Positions 7,812 through 17,041 are shown, numbered from the stretch's first letter. The stretch: 64,000 bases of DNA from Streptomyces poonensis (GCF_014650915.1 NZ_BMVW01000002.1:186001-250000); one strand, 5' to 3'. Program-made: numbers and translations. The notes: a model not told the origin generated them from the sequence alone.

Positions 7812-9248
7812 TCAACGGCCGTTTGTCGCCACCTTCTCCCCGGCCGGCTCCGCCGCCACCCGCTCCGGTCCGCGCCCGCCGCGGCCGCGTCCCCGGACAC
7901 CCGTCGCCACGGACACCGCCCCCAGGGCGACCATCACCACGGGCACCACCAACGCCGTCCGGAACGCCTCCAGCGGGGACGCGCTCCCGCTCGCGGCCGC
8001 CAGGCCGTGAACGGCCGTCACCGCCGAGATCGCCACCGCCGAGCCGAGCTGGGTCGCGGTGGTCAGCAGCCCGCCGGCGAGCCCCTGCTCCTCCTCCGCC
8101 ACGCCGTCCGTCGCCGCGATCGTCAACGGCCCGTACGCCAGGGCGAAGGCCACTCCGGTGAGCAGCAGCATCGGGAACATCGCGGCGTACGTCCAGTCCG
8201 CGCCGGCCCGGAGGAAGAGCGCGTACGCGGCGGTGGCGGAGACGAAACCGCCGAGGGCGACGCGGACGTTGCCGAAACGGGCCACCAGCCGGGGGGTGAG
8301 GGTCGGCGCGAGGATCGCGTCCGCGCCCATCACCACCAGCGCCAGCGATGTCCGGAGGGCGGACCAGCCCAGCAGTTCCTGAAGGTAGAGGGTGAGGAGG
8401 AACTGGAAGCCGAAGAACGAGCCGACGAAGAGCATCGCGCCCAGGTCGGCCCGGACCGTCGCCGCGTTGCGCAGCAGACCGAGCCGGACCAGCGGCTTGG
8501 CGGTACGGCGCTCGATCGCCACGAACAGGCCGGTCAGCAGCGCTCCGGCCGCGAGGACACCGAGCGTCGCCCCCCAGCCGTCGAGGCCGTGCTCGAACCG
8601 TACGATCCCGTAGGCCAGCAGCAGCATGGCGCCCGCCACCGTCACCGCGCCGGCCACGTCGAAGCCTCCCGCTGCCCGCGCCGGACGGAGACCCTCCGGA
8701 ACCAGCCGGACCGCCGCCACCAGCAGCACGGCCGCCAGCAGCACCGGGGCGAAGAACACCCACCGCCAGCCGAGCTGGTGGGTGAGCAGCCCGCCGATGA
8801 CCATGCCGAGCGAGAAGCCGCCCGCGGCCGTGCCCGCGAAGACCAGCAGCGCTTTCTCGCGCTGCGGGCCCTCCGGGTACGACGTGGTGATGATCGACAT
8901 GGCGGCGGGGGTCATGAACGCCGACGCCACGCCTGTCACGAAACGGGCCACGATCAGTGTCCAGCCGTCCTGGGCGAAGCCGCCGAGTCCGGAGAAGAGC
9001 AGGAAGACGGTGAGCCAGGTCAGGAACATCCGCCGGCGGCCGAGCAGGTCGGCCGCCCTGCCACCCAGCAGGGTGAAGCCCGCATAGCCGAGGACGTACG
9101 CGCTGAGCAGCCAGGAGGCCGTGCCGGTGGACAGGTCCAGGTCCGACCGGATCGAGGGCACGGCGACGGCGAGCATCGCGATGTCGATGCCCTCCAGGAA
9201 GACCGTGCCGCTGAGGACGAGCAGCAGTGACCAGGCACGTGCGGACAT
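7812..9248 (-). CDS. MFS drug transporter (DHA2-like)
   Basis: This 478-residue protein starts at ATG 9248, with GGAG upstream: MSARAWSLLLVLSGTVFLEG opens TM1. IDIAMLAVAVPSIRSDL and [19 protein letters not shown] give MFS motifs D and A, and GGLLTHQLGWRWVFF is motif C-like. About 12-14 hydrophobic segments are present. It is divergent from the HxlR regulator at 9367, a common arrangement in which the regulator controls an export pump in response to an electrophile or drug. The open frame extends to 9380, but the extension overlaps the divergent promoter and has no ribosome site. Confidence 0.87.
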   Translation of the reverse strand: MSARAWSLLLVLSGTVFLEGIDIAMLAVAVPSIRSDLDLSTGTASWLLSAYVLGYAGFTLLGGRAADLLGRRRMFLTWLTVFLLFSGLGGFAQDGWTLIVARFVTGVASAFMTPAAMSIITTSYPEGPQREKALLVFAGTAAGGFSLGMVIGGLLTHQLGWRWVFFAPVLLAAVLLVAAVRLVPEGLRPARAAGGFDVAGAVTVAGAMLLLAYGIVRFEHGLDGWGATLGVLAAGALLTGLFVAIERRTAKPLVRLGLLRNAATVRADLGAMLFVGSFFGFQFLLTLYLQELLGWSALRTSLALVVMGADAILAPTLTPRLVARFGNVRVALGGFVSATAAYALFLRAGADWTYAAMFPMLLLTGVAFALAYGPLTIAATDGVAEEEQGLAGGLLTTATQLGSAVAISAVTAVHGLAAASGSASPLEAFRTALVVPVVMVALGAVSVATGVRGRGRGGRGPERVAAEPAGEKVATNGR

Positions 9249-9301
9249 GGCTGTCTCCGGTGAGGTCAGGTGAGGTGGGCGGCGAGTGGCAGGTGCCGGA
9301 C

Positions 9302-9411
9302 GGTTACCGGGGCGAGGGTCGGTTCCCTCTTGTAACCAAGGAAATCCTGCGGCAGCATAACGGGTCATGGAAGACGGCACTTCGAAGTCACCCGGTCACT
9401 GCCAAGTAACC
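9302..9411. promoter_or_regulatory. GTAACC half-sites in the MFS/HxlR divergent promoter
   Basis: GGTTAC at 9302-9307 and GTAACC at 9332-9337 form an inverted pair 24 bp apart. A third GTAACC lies just inside the HxlR gene near 9405. HxlR-type repressors commonly bind GTAAC-like dyads between themselves and their target. The repeats are visible; binding is inferred. There is no good ribosome site before ATG 9367, and CATAAC ends 5 nt upstream, so a leaderless start is possible. Confidence 0.4.
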
Positions 9412-9885
9412 GGCCCCGTCACGGAGTTCCCGGACACCGATCCCTTCCAGTGGGACGCCCGCGAGGACTGCGAGGTCAGGCAGATCCTCGACCGGGTGGC
9501 CGACAAGTGGTCGCTGCTGGTCATCGCCCTGCTCGACCGCCGCAGAATGCGTTTCACCGAGCTGCGCCGCGAGATCGACGGGGTCAGCCAGCGCATGCTC
9601 ACCGTCACCCTGCGCCAGCTCGAGCGCGACGGCCTCGTGGAGCGCACCGTGCACCCGGTGGTCCCGCCCCGGGTGGAGTACGAGCTGACCCCGCTCGGCG
9701 CGACGCTGCACACCACCATCCGCTCCCTGGTCACGTGGACCGAGGAGCACCAGAAGGAGATCGCCGCCGCCCGCGCCGCCTACGACGCACGCGTGGCCCG
9801 GGAGGCGGCCATGCGAGACGCCACTCCCTCGGGACAGACCGCCACCGGACAGGCCACCACCGGGCACGCCGCCACCACCCGCTGA
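9367..9885 (+). CDS. HxlR-family transcriptional regulator
   Basis: This 172-residue winged-helix protein contains the HxlR core RQILDRVADKWSLLVIALL (about residues 38-56), FTELRREIDGVSQRMLTVTL as the recognition region and VPPRVEYELTPLG as the wing. A Cys in DCEVRQIL sits at the position that is redox-active in several HxlR/YodB sensors, so thiol sensing is possible. The extra Thr/Ala/Gly-rich C-terminal tail (GQTATGQATTGHAATTR) is low complexity. It is divergent from the MFS pump at 9248. Confidence 0.9.
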   Translation: MEDGTSKSPGHCQVTGPVTEFPDTDPFQWDAREDCEVRQILDRVADKWSLLVIALLDRRRMRFTELRREIDGVSQRMLTVTLRQLERDGLVERTVHPVVPPRVEYELTPLGATLHTTIRSLVTWTEEHQKEIAAARAAYDARVAREAAMRDATPSGQTATGQATTGHAATTR

Positions 9886-10153
9886 CTCTTGACGGCGGTA
9901 TGCGGTACCTGGTGAAGAGCCGCTCCGCCCGTCGCCCGTCAACCGTCAACCGAACCGATCGGCCAGGGCCGGCCTGGGGACGGCCGGCCCGGGCCGAGAC
10001 GTGCCGTGCCGTTCCTCACCGTCTGGGTCGGTGACCTCGACGGCGACGGACGGTCGGAGGTCGGGCGGCACCGTGGAGGTCCGGTTCCCGGACGGCACGA
10101 TCGAGCGGGTGCCCTCCCAGCGGCTCACGCCACCGCCCTCGGCTCCATGACGC
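9886..10153. other. Intergenic region without a clear gene
   Basis: About 270 bp between hxlR and the convergent oxidoreductase gene. One short plus-strand stretch near 10074-10133 would encode VEVRFPDGTIERVPSQRLT, but I see no start with a ribosome site and no recognised family. Probably a decayed remnant or non-coding. Confidence 0.35.
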
Positions 10154-11626
10154 TCACCGAGGGGCGTCCGCGGCGAGCGGCACCCCGAGTCCGAGATCCT
10201 CGACGAGTACCGGCCGACCGGTCAGCAGTGACTCGTTGGCGGCCACGCCCACGGCCACGGCCCGCACTCCGTCCAGGTACCCGGCCGCGCGGCCCAGGGG
10301 ATCCGGTCCCCGCCGCAGGTCGCGGCGGAAGACGTCCTTCAGCAGGATGGCGTCGCCGCCGCCGTGGCCGCCGATGCCGTCCGGGACGGTGACCTCCTCG
10401 GCGCGGCGCCAGTGCCGCTGCACGATCAGCCGGTGCCCGGCGGGACGGACGAAGTCGTCGTCGGCCGCGTCCGGAGTGGCGGAGGGGTCCAGGAGGCTGT
10501 CGCCGTCGAACTCGATGTGGCCGCGCTCGACCACGCACAGTTCGGCTCGTCCCCGGGTGCCGTTGACGGAGACCCGGTAGCCCTCCCAGGGGCTGTGGGC
10601 GTTGAGGGAGTAGGTGAGGGTGGCGCCCCGGGCGTAGTCGACGAGGACGGACATGTTGTCCTCGATGGTGATGCCCGGGGCGAAGGGGTCCTGGTCACGG
10701 CGGTATCCGTCGTGGTGCTCGGCCCGGAGGTAGAGCGCCTCCAGGCGGGGGTCGTCCCGCAGGTCGAGGGAGAACGGGTCGCCCTCGGCCCCGGTGCCGC
10801 GTTCGGGGCGGGGGCCCATGCCGCGGGCGGCGGCGTTGGCGTCCCCGTAGAAACGCAGGGCGCCCGACGCGTAGACGCGCGTGGGGACGTCGTCGATCCA
10901 CCAGTTGACGAGGTCGAAGTGGTGGCTGGCCTTGTGGACGAGGAGTCCGCCGGAGTTGGCCTTCTCCCGGTGCCAGCGGCGGAAGTAGTCGGCTCCGTGC
11001 AGGGTGTCCAGCACCCATTCGAAGTGGACGCCGGTGACCTCGCCGACGGTCCCGTCCGCGATGACCTGACGCAGGGCCGCATTGCGGGGCGCGTAGCGGT
11101 AGTTGAACGTCATGACGACGTCCTTGCCGGTGTCGGCGACGGCCCGGGTGATCCGCCGGCAGCCGGCGGCGTCGGTGGTGAGGGGCTTCTCGACCACGAC
11201 GTCGGCTCCGGCGCGCAGGCTGCGGTCGACGAGTTCCGCGTGGGTGCGGTCGACACTGGTGACGACGACCGTGTCGACGGACTGCTCGGTGACCATGCGC
11301 TCCAGGTCGGCGGGGGTGTAGCGGGGCAGTCCCGCGGGTGCGCCGCCACCGAGGGCGTGTCCGGCCTCGGCGTCGTAGTAGTCGATGCGGGCCGGGTTGG
11401 GGTCCAGCCAGGCGACGAGTTCACCGACGTCGGCGTGCTCGCCGGTGAGGGCGGCGACGTACATGCCGGCGCGGTGTCCGGTGCCCGCCACCGCGTACCG
11501 CCGCCGGGGCCGGCCGGCGGGCAGCGGCGCGAAGTCCGGTACGACGCCGGGTCCGGGTGTCGTGCCGGCGCCCACCGCCGGCAGGGGGGCGGTGGGATTC
11601 TGGTCGATGGGGCTGTACTCGGTCAC
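10154..11626 (-). CDS. Gfo/Idh/MocA-family oxidoreductase
   Basis: This 490-residue protein starts at GTG 11626. After a Pro-rich leader it has an NAD(P)-binding domain (RRYAVAGTGHRAGMYVAALT), the conserved VVEKPLTTD lysine motif (EKP catalytic/binding lysine) and the helix DVVMTFNYRYAPRNAALRQ. The C-terminal alpha/beta domain contains GGLLVHKASHHFDLVNWWI with the paired histidines typical of sugar dehydrogenases in this family. It is longer than the usual 350-400 residues. Directly upstream lies the relic of a GH42 beta-galactosidase, so it probably once served a galactoside or uronate pathway. Exact substrate unknown. Confidence 0.87.
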   Translation of the reverse strand: MTEYSPIDQNPTAPLPAVGAGTTPGPGVVPDFAPLPAGRPRRRYAVAGTGHRAGMYVAALTGEHADVGELVAWLDPNPARIDYYDAEAGHALGGGAPAGLPRYTPADLERMVTEQSVDTVVVTSVDRTHAELVDRSLRAGADVVVEKPLTTDAAGCRRITRAVADTGKDVVMTFNYRYAPRNAALRQVIADGTVGEVTGVHFEWVLDTLHGADYFRRWHREKANSGGLLVHKASHHFDLVNWWIDDVPTRVYASGALRFYGDANAAARGMGPRPERGTGAEGDPFSLDLRDDPRLEALYLRAEHHDGYRRDQDPFAPGITIEDNMSVLVDYARGATLTYSLNAHSPWEGYRVSVNGTRGRAELCVVERGHIEFDGDSLLDPSATPDAADDDFVRPAGHRLIVQRHWRRAEEVTVPDGIGGHGGGDAILLKDVFRRDLRRGPDPLGRAAGYLDGVRAVAVGVAANESLLTGRPVLVEDLGLGVPLAADAPR

Positions 11627-11633
11627 AGGGTCT

Positions 11634-12610
11634 TCAGTGCCTTTCGGTGGTCGGACGGCTGCGCAGCATCAGGACGCCCGCGGCGTCGAGGCGCACCATG
11701 TCTCCCCCGGCCAGCGTGCGGCCGGAGAGCGCGTCGGTGCCCGCGCGCCGGAGCTCCAAGGTGACGGGCTCGTCGAGGTGGTTGAGGAAGAACAGGAAGG
11801 AGTCGCTCTCCGTGTGACTTTCAGTTACCTCGACGCCCCGTGGCACCTCATGCACCGGCTGGACGCCCGCCCGGTCGAGGACCGCGCGGACGACCTGTTC
11901 CAGAGCATCCTCTTCGAGGCTGGTGCCCAGGTAGACGGCCGTCCCCTCGCCGAGCGCATGGTCGAGCACGGCCGGGCTGCCCGAGAGGTGACCGTCGGTG
12001 TAGGTGGCCGCGGGCCGCCCGGTCTCGGCGGCCAGGTCGTCCTGCCAGGTCGAGGCCCGGGCGTGAAGTCCTCGCCGAGGAGGGAGCCGACCACTCCCCG
12101 GACACCGGCCGTGGTGCCGGGAGCGAGCGGAGACAGCTCGCGTAAGTGTCCCCCGATGACATCCCGCAGGCCGCCGGGGTGGCCGTTCGCGTGCACGCGG
12201 TCGTTCTCGTCCACGATGCCGGAGAAGTACGACACCAGGACATGACCACCCGCCCTGACGAAGGCGTCCACCGCCTCGCGCTGCGCCTCGCTGAGCAGGT
12301 ACTGGTTCGGTACGACGAGAACCCGGTGGCGGCTCAGGTCGTCGTCGAGACACACCACGTCCACGGCCACGTGGGCGTGCCACAGGGCCCGGTAGTGACT
12401 GGAGACCACTTCCTGGTAGCTGTAGGAGTCGAGCGGGTGGTAACAGCCCTCGACCGCCCACCAGTTCTCCCAGTCCCAGACGATGGCCACCTGTGCCGTG
12501 GTGACGCCGGTGACCACCTCGTCCAGCGCCGTCAGTTCGTTGCCCAGTGCCCGGACCTGCTGCCAGCCACGGGTGGACTCACCGCCGTGCGGCAGCATGG
12601 CCGAGCGCGG
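11634..12610 (-). pseudogene. GH42 beta-galactosidase, 5'-truncated and frameshifted
   Basis: Reading the minus strand from about 12610, RSAMLPHGGESTRGWQQV and QVAIVWDWENWWAVEG match the GH42 region where the catalytic barrel passes to the trimerisation domain (YLLSEAQREAVDAFVRAGGH follows). The catalytic barrel is missing. At 12056-12061 the run CCCGGG appears to have lost one base: EDFTP is in one frame and RASTWQDDLAAETGRP in another. The second frame then runs to the normal end (HLDEPVTLELRRAGTDALSG ... VLMLRSRP). The gene therefore carries an N-terminal deletion and a -1 frameshift. It ends 8 bp before the Gfo/Idh gene start. Confidence 0.85.
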
Positions 12611-13216
12611 CTGTCCGAACGCTCGATGTCGGGTAGCACCCCCATCGCCGTCTCGGCGGACTACGACGACCGGATGCGCGGCATCGGCGAACTCGCCGAC
12701 GCGTCGGCCATGGCCGAGATCGTCGAGCGGCCGGCCCGGCAGGGACACCGCCGTTTCCTGCACCTCGCCGGCGACTACGCCCACACCTCCGCCCGATGGC
12801 GCAAGCAGGTGTACCTGGAGACGATCGAGCGCCTCGGACTGGAGTCGTACGGCGTCGTGGACTGCGACTGGCAGGCGGAGAAGGGCCGCCTGGCCGTGCG
12901 CGAACTGCCGGACGACAGCGGGGTCACCGCCGTCGTCTGCGCCAACGACCTGCTCGCCACGGGCGCCATCCGCGGCGCCGTGGAGCGCGGCTGGCGGGTT
13001 CCCCGGGACCTGAGCGTCACCGGCTGGGACGACAACCCGCTCGGTGCGGCCATGATGCCCTCCCTCACCGCCGTGTCGGTCGACCACGAGCGGCTCGGGC
13101 GCCGTGCCGTCAGGCGTCTGCTGGCCGTACTGCGGGACGAGCCCGAACCCGAGGAGAATGACGCGATCACCGCTGTGGTGTGGCGCGAGTCGACGGCTCC
13201 CGCACCTGGGCGCTGA
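12611..13216 (+). pseudogene. LacI-family regulator, C-terminal effector-domain fragment
   Basis: From about 12630 the plus strand encodes TPIAVSADYDDRMRGIGELA, GHRRFLHLAGDYAHTSARWR, VCANDLLATGAIRGAVERGW and VPRDLSVTGWDDNPLGAAMM, which together are the second half of a LacI/GalR periplasmic-binding-like domain. The DNA-binding helix-turn-helix and the first lobe are missing, and no start codon or ribosome site is present. Upstream it abuts the truncated 5' end of the divergent GH42 gene. One deletion that removed the shared promoter and both N-terminal halves would explain both relics. Confidence 0.85.
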
Positions 13217-13277
13217 CCGCGGCGGCGCACAAGAGCGTCGACCGAAGAGACGGAAGAGGACGTATGGGAGAGGACGT

Positions 13278-14849
13278 ATGACCGAGGCCGTGCTCCGCAA
13301 CCCGGTGATTCCCGGATTCATGCCGGACCCGAGCATCTGCCGCGTGGGCGAGGACTACTACCTGGCGGCATCGAGCTTCGAGTACTTCCCGGGCGTACCG
13401 ATCTGGCACAGCCGGGATCTGGTGCACTGGGAGCTGATCGGCAACGCCCTGGACCGGCCCGATCAGCTGCGCCTTCCCCCCGACATGCCCTCGTCCGGAG
13501 GCGTGTACGCCCCGACCCTGCGCCACCACGACGGACGCTTCTATCTGGCCACCACCGTCGTGGGCGGCGCCGGCAACATCATCGTCACCAGCGAGGACCC
13601 CGCCGGCCCGTGGTCCAAGCCGGTCCTGGTCGACCTGCCCGGCATCGACCCCGACCTCGCCTGGGACGACAACGGCGACTGCTGGTACACCCGCGCGGGC
13701 GTCAGCACCGTACGCATCGATCCGGACACCGGCACCGTGTTCGGCGAGCCGGTGTCCGTCTGGTCCGGCACCGGTCTGCGTGCCCCCGAAGGCCCGCACC
13801 TCCACCACATCGGGCGGTACTGGTACCTGCTCATCGCCGAAGGCGGCACCGAACGGAGCCACGCCATATCCGTCGCCCGCGGTACCTCGCCGCAGGGCCC
13901 CTTCGAACCCTGCCCCTCCAACCCCCTCCTGACCCACAGCGGCCACGACCACCCCTTCCAGAACACCGGCCACGGTGACCTGGTCCAGGCGCACGACGGA
14001 ACGTGGTGGATGGTCCTGCTGGGCGTGCGGCCGCGCGGCCGCACCCCGTACTTCCACGGGCTGGGGCGCGAGGTCTTCCTCGCTCCCGTCCGCTGGGAGG
14101 ACGACTGGCCTGTGGTCGGCCCGCTCCAGGAACAGGGACCGGCTCCCGCGCTGACGTCCACGGAAGCGCCGCCGCCCGAGCCGGCCACGGACCACTTCGA
14201 CGGCGACCGTCTCGCCGCCCACTGGGTGTCCGTGCGCGAGCGGGACGAGGAAGCGGTCCGTCTGGACGAGCGGCCGGGCTGGCTGACCCTCCACGCGCGC
14301 GGGACCACACTCGACCGGCCGGGAACCGTGTTCGTCGGACGGCGCCAACGCCATCCCGACTGCACCGTCCGCGCCCGCGTCGACGCCACCGGTGGGCAGG
14401 GCGGTCTCGTGGTGCGCATGGACGAGGCGCACCACTACGAAGTGGAGGCCGACCCGGATTCCGGCGAGCTCCGCGTGATCGCCCGCATCGGACCTCTCCG
14501 GCAGGTGGTGGGACGGGGACCGCTCCCCGGAGAACCGGTGCTCCGCGTCGACTTCAGGACGTCCGACATCCTTCCGCCGTCACTCACCGAGGCGCCCGGC
14601 CCCGGTGACGACCCGACCGGAACCGAGCCCGGGGCACCCGACACCATCTCCCTGGGCTACGAGTCCGACGGGCGGCACGTGGTCCTCGCCGAACTCGACG
14701 GACGCTATCTGACCAGCGAAGTCACCACCGGCTTCACCGGCCGGGTCATCGGCATGTACGTGACCGAGGGCACCGTCGCCTTCGACTGGTTCGCCATGAC
14801 CCACGCGACCGACTCGACCGACGCGGCCGACGCGGCCGACGCGACGTGA
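13278..14849 (+). CDS. Glycoside hydrolase family 43 (beta-xylosidase/arabinofuranosidase-like)
   Basis: This 523-residue cytoplasmic protein starts at ATG 13278 after GGGAGAGGA. The five-bladed propeller carries the GH43 acids: Asp in PGFMPDPSI (general base), Asp in GIDPDLAWDDNG (pKa modulator) and Glu in RAPEGPHLHHIG (general acid). A C-terminal beta-sandwich follows from about residue 300 (DHFDGDRLAAHWVSVRERDE), as in GH43 beta-xylosidases. It lacks a signal peptide, so it acts on imported short xylo- or arabino-oligosaccharides. Its own regulator was probably the LacI gene now truncated just upstream. A short run of degenerate 9-bp GACGCGGCC-type repeats ends the gene. Confidence 0.9.
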   Translation: MTEAVLRNPVIPGFMPDPSICRVGEDYYLAASSFEYFPGVPIWHSRDLVHWELIGNALDRPDQLRLPPDMPSSGGVYAPTLRHHDGRFYLATTVVGGAGNIIVTSEDPAGPWSKPVLVDLPGIDPDLAWDDNGDCWYTRAGVSTVRIDPDTGTVFGEPVSVWSGTGLRAPEGPHLHHIGRYWYLLIAEGGTERSHAISVARGTSPQGPFEPCPSNPLLTHSGHDHPFQNTGHGDLVQAHDGTWWMVLLGVRPRGRTPYFHGLGREVFLAPVRWEDDWPVVGPLQEQGPAPALTSTEAPPPEPATDHFDGDRLAAHWVSVRERDEEAVRLDERPGWLTLHARGTTLDRPGTVFVGRRQRHPDCTVRARVDATGGQGGLVVRMDEAHHYEVEADPDSGELRVIARIGPLRQVVGRGPLPGEPVLRVDFRTSDILPPSLTEAPGPGDDPTGTEPGAPDTISLGYESDGRHVVLAELDGRYLTSEVTTGFTGRVIGMYVTEGTVAFDWFAMTHATDSTDAADAADAT

Positions 14850-14871
14850 CCGACGGGTCCTGAACGGCAAG

Positions 14872-14900
14872 GGGCCGGGAGCCCACGAGGCTCCCGGCCC
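14872..14900. terminator. Intrinsic terminator hairpin between GH43 and AraC genes
   Basis: A perfect 12-bp stem (GGGCCGGGAGCC / GGCTCCCGGCCC) around the 5-nt loop CACGA lies 22 bp after the GH43 stop and 38 bp after the convergent AraC stop. It lacks a strong T-run, as is usual in Streptomyces, and could serve both genes. Confidence 0.8.
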
Positions 14901-14938
14901 GGCAGCGGCGGTCTGCGACACGCTGCCGTCGGCGGCTG

Positions 14939-15694
14939 TCAGCTTTTGGGGTGGGTGCCCGGCGTATGGCCGAAAGTGCGGCGGAAGACATCGATGAAGG
15001 CACTGGCGGACGACCAGCCGCATCGGTGCGCGACCGTGGTGACCGGCGTGTTCTCGGCCAGCAGGACCAGTGCGTGGTGGAGCCGCAGCTGAGTGCGCCA
15101 CTGGGGGAACGTCATGCCGAGGTCGCCGCGGAACCGCCGGGACAGCGTACGGTCGCTCGCCCCGACGGTACGGCCCAGTTCGGCGAGGGTGCGGCGGTCG
15201 GACGGGTCCGCTCGGAGGATGTCGCACAGCGCCCGCAGCAGGGGATCGGCCGGGGTGGGCAGGTGCAGCGGCTCCTGGGGTGCGGCCCGCAACCGGTCGA
15301 TCAGCACGGCGCGCAGACGAACCCGTGGAGGGCTGTCGTCCATCAGGGTCTCCGCCGAGGTCCGGGTGTAGGCGACGATCAGTTCGCGCAGCAGCGGTTC
15401 CACCGCGAGGACGGTCGGGGAGTCGAGCCCCAGTGGGTTCTCGGTGGCGGGCAGCCCGACCAGGTGCAGCCGGAGTTCGCCGTGAGCCTGGTGGGCGTGG
15501 ACGGTCCCGGCGGGTACCCAGAGGGCGCGGGTGGCCGGGGCGACCCAGGAGCCCGCGCCGGTGGTGACCGCGACCACTCCGCGGCCCGCGTAGACGATCT
15601 GGTGGTCGTCGTGCCGGTGGGCGTCGATCGCGGCGCCCGGGGCGAGGCGCTGGGTTCGGGTGGGGGCGATCGGCTCGTGGCGGATTTCCGTCAT
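14939..15694 (-). CDS. AraC-family regulator with N-terminal cupin
   Basis: This 251-residue protein has an N-terminal cupin (DAHRHDDHQIVYAGRGVVAV and WVPAGTVHAHQAHGE) and a C-terminal AraC domain with both helix-turn-helices (LAELGRTVGASDRTLSRRF and TVAHRCGWSSASAFIDVFR). The YqhC/NimR-like arrangement is typical of AraC proteins next to efflux genes. It is divergent from an Fsr-like MFS transporter with a 54-bp gap, so it probably controls that pump. Confidence 0.9.
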   Translation of the reverse strand: MTEIRHEPIAPTRTQRLAPGAAIDAHRHDDHQIVYAGRGVVAVTTGAGSWVAPATRALWVPAGTVHAHQAHGELRLHLVGLPATENPLGLDSPTVLAVEPLLRELIVAYTRTSAETLMDDSPPRVRLRAVLIDRLRAAPQEPLHLPTPADPLLRALCDILRADPSDRRTLAELGRTVGASDRTLSRRFRGDLGMTFPQWRTQLRLHHALVLLAENTPVTTVAHRCGWSSASAFIDVFRRTFGHTPGTHPKS

Positions 15695-15725
15695 CGCCTG
15701 GCAGGTTAACGGAAGCGTGCCACGG

Positions 15726-15746
15726 CGTCAGGCACTCATCCTGACG
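15726..15746. promoter_or_regulatory. Inverted repeat at the MFS start
   Basis: CGTCAGG-CACTCAT-CCTGACG is a perfect 7-bp dyad that ends 2 bp before the GTG at 15749. It would either be an operator for the divergent AraC regulator or form a hairpin blocking translation start. No separate ribosome site is visible between it and the start codon. Confidence 0.4.
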
Positions 15747-15748
15747 GG

Positions 15749-17041
15749 GTGCGAAGGAAGCGAAGGTTCTCATCGATCACCCTGCTGTCCGTCGGGCACG
15801 CCTGCGTCGACGTATACCAGGGCGCTGTGGCGTCCCTGGTGCCGTTCTTCGTCACCGAGCGCGCCTACGGTTACGCCGCCGTCTCGGGCATCGTGCTGGC
15901 CGCCTCCCTGTTGTCGTCGGTAGCGCAGCCGGTGTTCGGTGTGCTGACCGACCGCCGGGCGATGCCCTGGCTGCTGCCGGTCAGCACGCTGCTGGGCGGT
16001 CTGGGTGTCGCGCTGAGCGGGCTCGGCGGCTCCTACGCACTGACCCTCGCGTCCGTGGCGGTGTCCGGGGTGGGCGTGGCCGCCTACCATCCCGAGTCCG
16101 CCCGGGTGGCCCGAATCGCCTCCCGGGGCAGTCACCGCGCGATGGGCTGGTTCTCCCTGGGCGGCAATCTCGGCTTCGCCCTGGCCCCGCTCATGGTCGC
16201 CGCGGTCGTCGGCACCGGTGGTCTGCGCCTGACGCCGATCCTGGTCCTGCCGGCGCTCGTCGGCGCCGTCCTGTGTCTGCCCGTCCTGCGCGCGGCGGAG
16301 CGGCGCACGTCCGCCGCGACGGGCGCGGTGAGCGCGGCCGGGGACGACCGGGCCTCGTTCATGAGACTGTCGCTGGCCGTGGTGTGCCGGTCGGTCGTCT
16401 TCGTCGGTCTGAGCACCTTCGTCTCCCTCTACGTCACCGAGCGCATGGGCGGCAGCACGGCGGCGGGCACCGCTGCCCTGTTCGTGCTCTACCTCGGCGG
16501 CGCGGCGGGCTCCGTACTGGGCGGGGCCCTGGCCGACCGCTGGGACCGGGTCACCGTCTCGCGCTGGTCGTATCTGCTCACCGCCGGTTCCGTGGCGGGC
16601 CTTCTCCTCGTACCGGGCCCCGCGCTGTACCTGTTCGTCGCAGTGACCTCGGCCGGCCTGTACGTCCCGTTCTCCCTGCAGGTCACCCTCGGGCAGGACT
16701 ACCTGCCCTCCCGCGTCGGCACCGCCAGCGGCATCACGCTCGGGCTGACCGTCAGCATCGGCGGCCTGGTCAGCCCGCTCATCGGCGGCCTCGCCGACGC
16801 GACCTCCCTGCGCACCGCCCTGACACCGCTCGTGCTGCTGCCCGTGCTCGGCTGGCTGCTCTTCCGCACCCTGCCCGAGCCCGCCCCGCCCCCGTCGCGG
16901 AGTTCGGCAGGCCCTGCCCCGGCGAGCCCTCAAGGAGAGACTCACGTCACATTCGCCCATGTCACAGGGGATCGGGCTACCTCGTCTCAGGAGATGAAGG
17001 CACCCATCACCACCGAGGAGCACACATGGACGCGCGACTGA
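15749..17041 (+). CDS. MFS transporter, Fsr (fosmidomycin-resistance)-like
   Basis: This 430-residue protein has about 12 hydrophobic segments. LLSVGHACVDVYQGAVASLV in TM1 and GVAAYHPESARVARIASRG after TM4 are hallmarks of the Fsr subgroup (compare the H/YHPE motif), which exports fosmidomycin and related small drugs. The last ~45 residues (PAPPPSRSS onward) are hydrophilic and overlap both the ECF41 promoter at 16960 and the first 16 bases of the next gene. The functional protein probably needs only about the first 385 residues. It is divergent from an AraC regulator. Confidence 0.85.
   Translation: MRRKRRFSSITLLSVGHACVDVYQGAVASLVPFFVTERAYGYAAVSGIVLAASLLSSVAQPVFGVLTDRRAMPWLLPVSTLLGGLGVALSGLGGSYALTLASVAVSGVGVAAYHPESARVARIASRGSHRAMGWFSLGGNLGFALAPLMVAAVVGTGGLRLTPILVLPALVGAVLCLPVLRAAERRTSAATGAVSAAGDDRASFMRLSLAVVCRSVVFVGLSTFVSLYVTERMGGSTAAGTAALFVLYLGGAAGSVLGGALADRWDRVTVSRWSYLLTAGSVAGLLLVPGPALYLFVAVTSAGLYVPFSLQVTLGQDYLPSRVGTASGITLGLTVSIGGLVSPLIGGLADATSLRTALTPLVLLPVLGWLLFRTLPEPAPPPSRSSAGPAPASPQGETHVTFAHVTGDRATSSQEMKAPITTEEHTWTRD
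16960..16986 (+). promoter_or_regulatory. ECF41-type promoter upstream of the AhpD-like gene
   Basis: TGTCACA (16960-16966), exactly 16 bp, then CGTC (16983-16986) reproduces the ECF41 promoter motif known from the family (TGTCACA-N16-CGTC). Transcription would start near 16993, giving a leader of about 33 nt before ATG 17026 with GAGGAG at 17014. It lies inside the 3' end of the MFS coding sequence. Confidence 0.85.
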
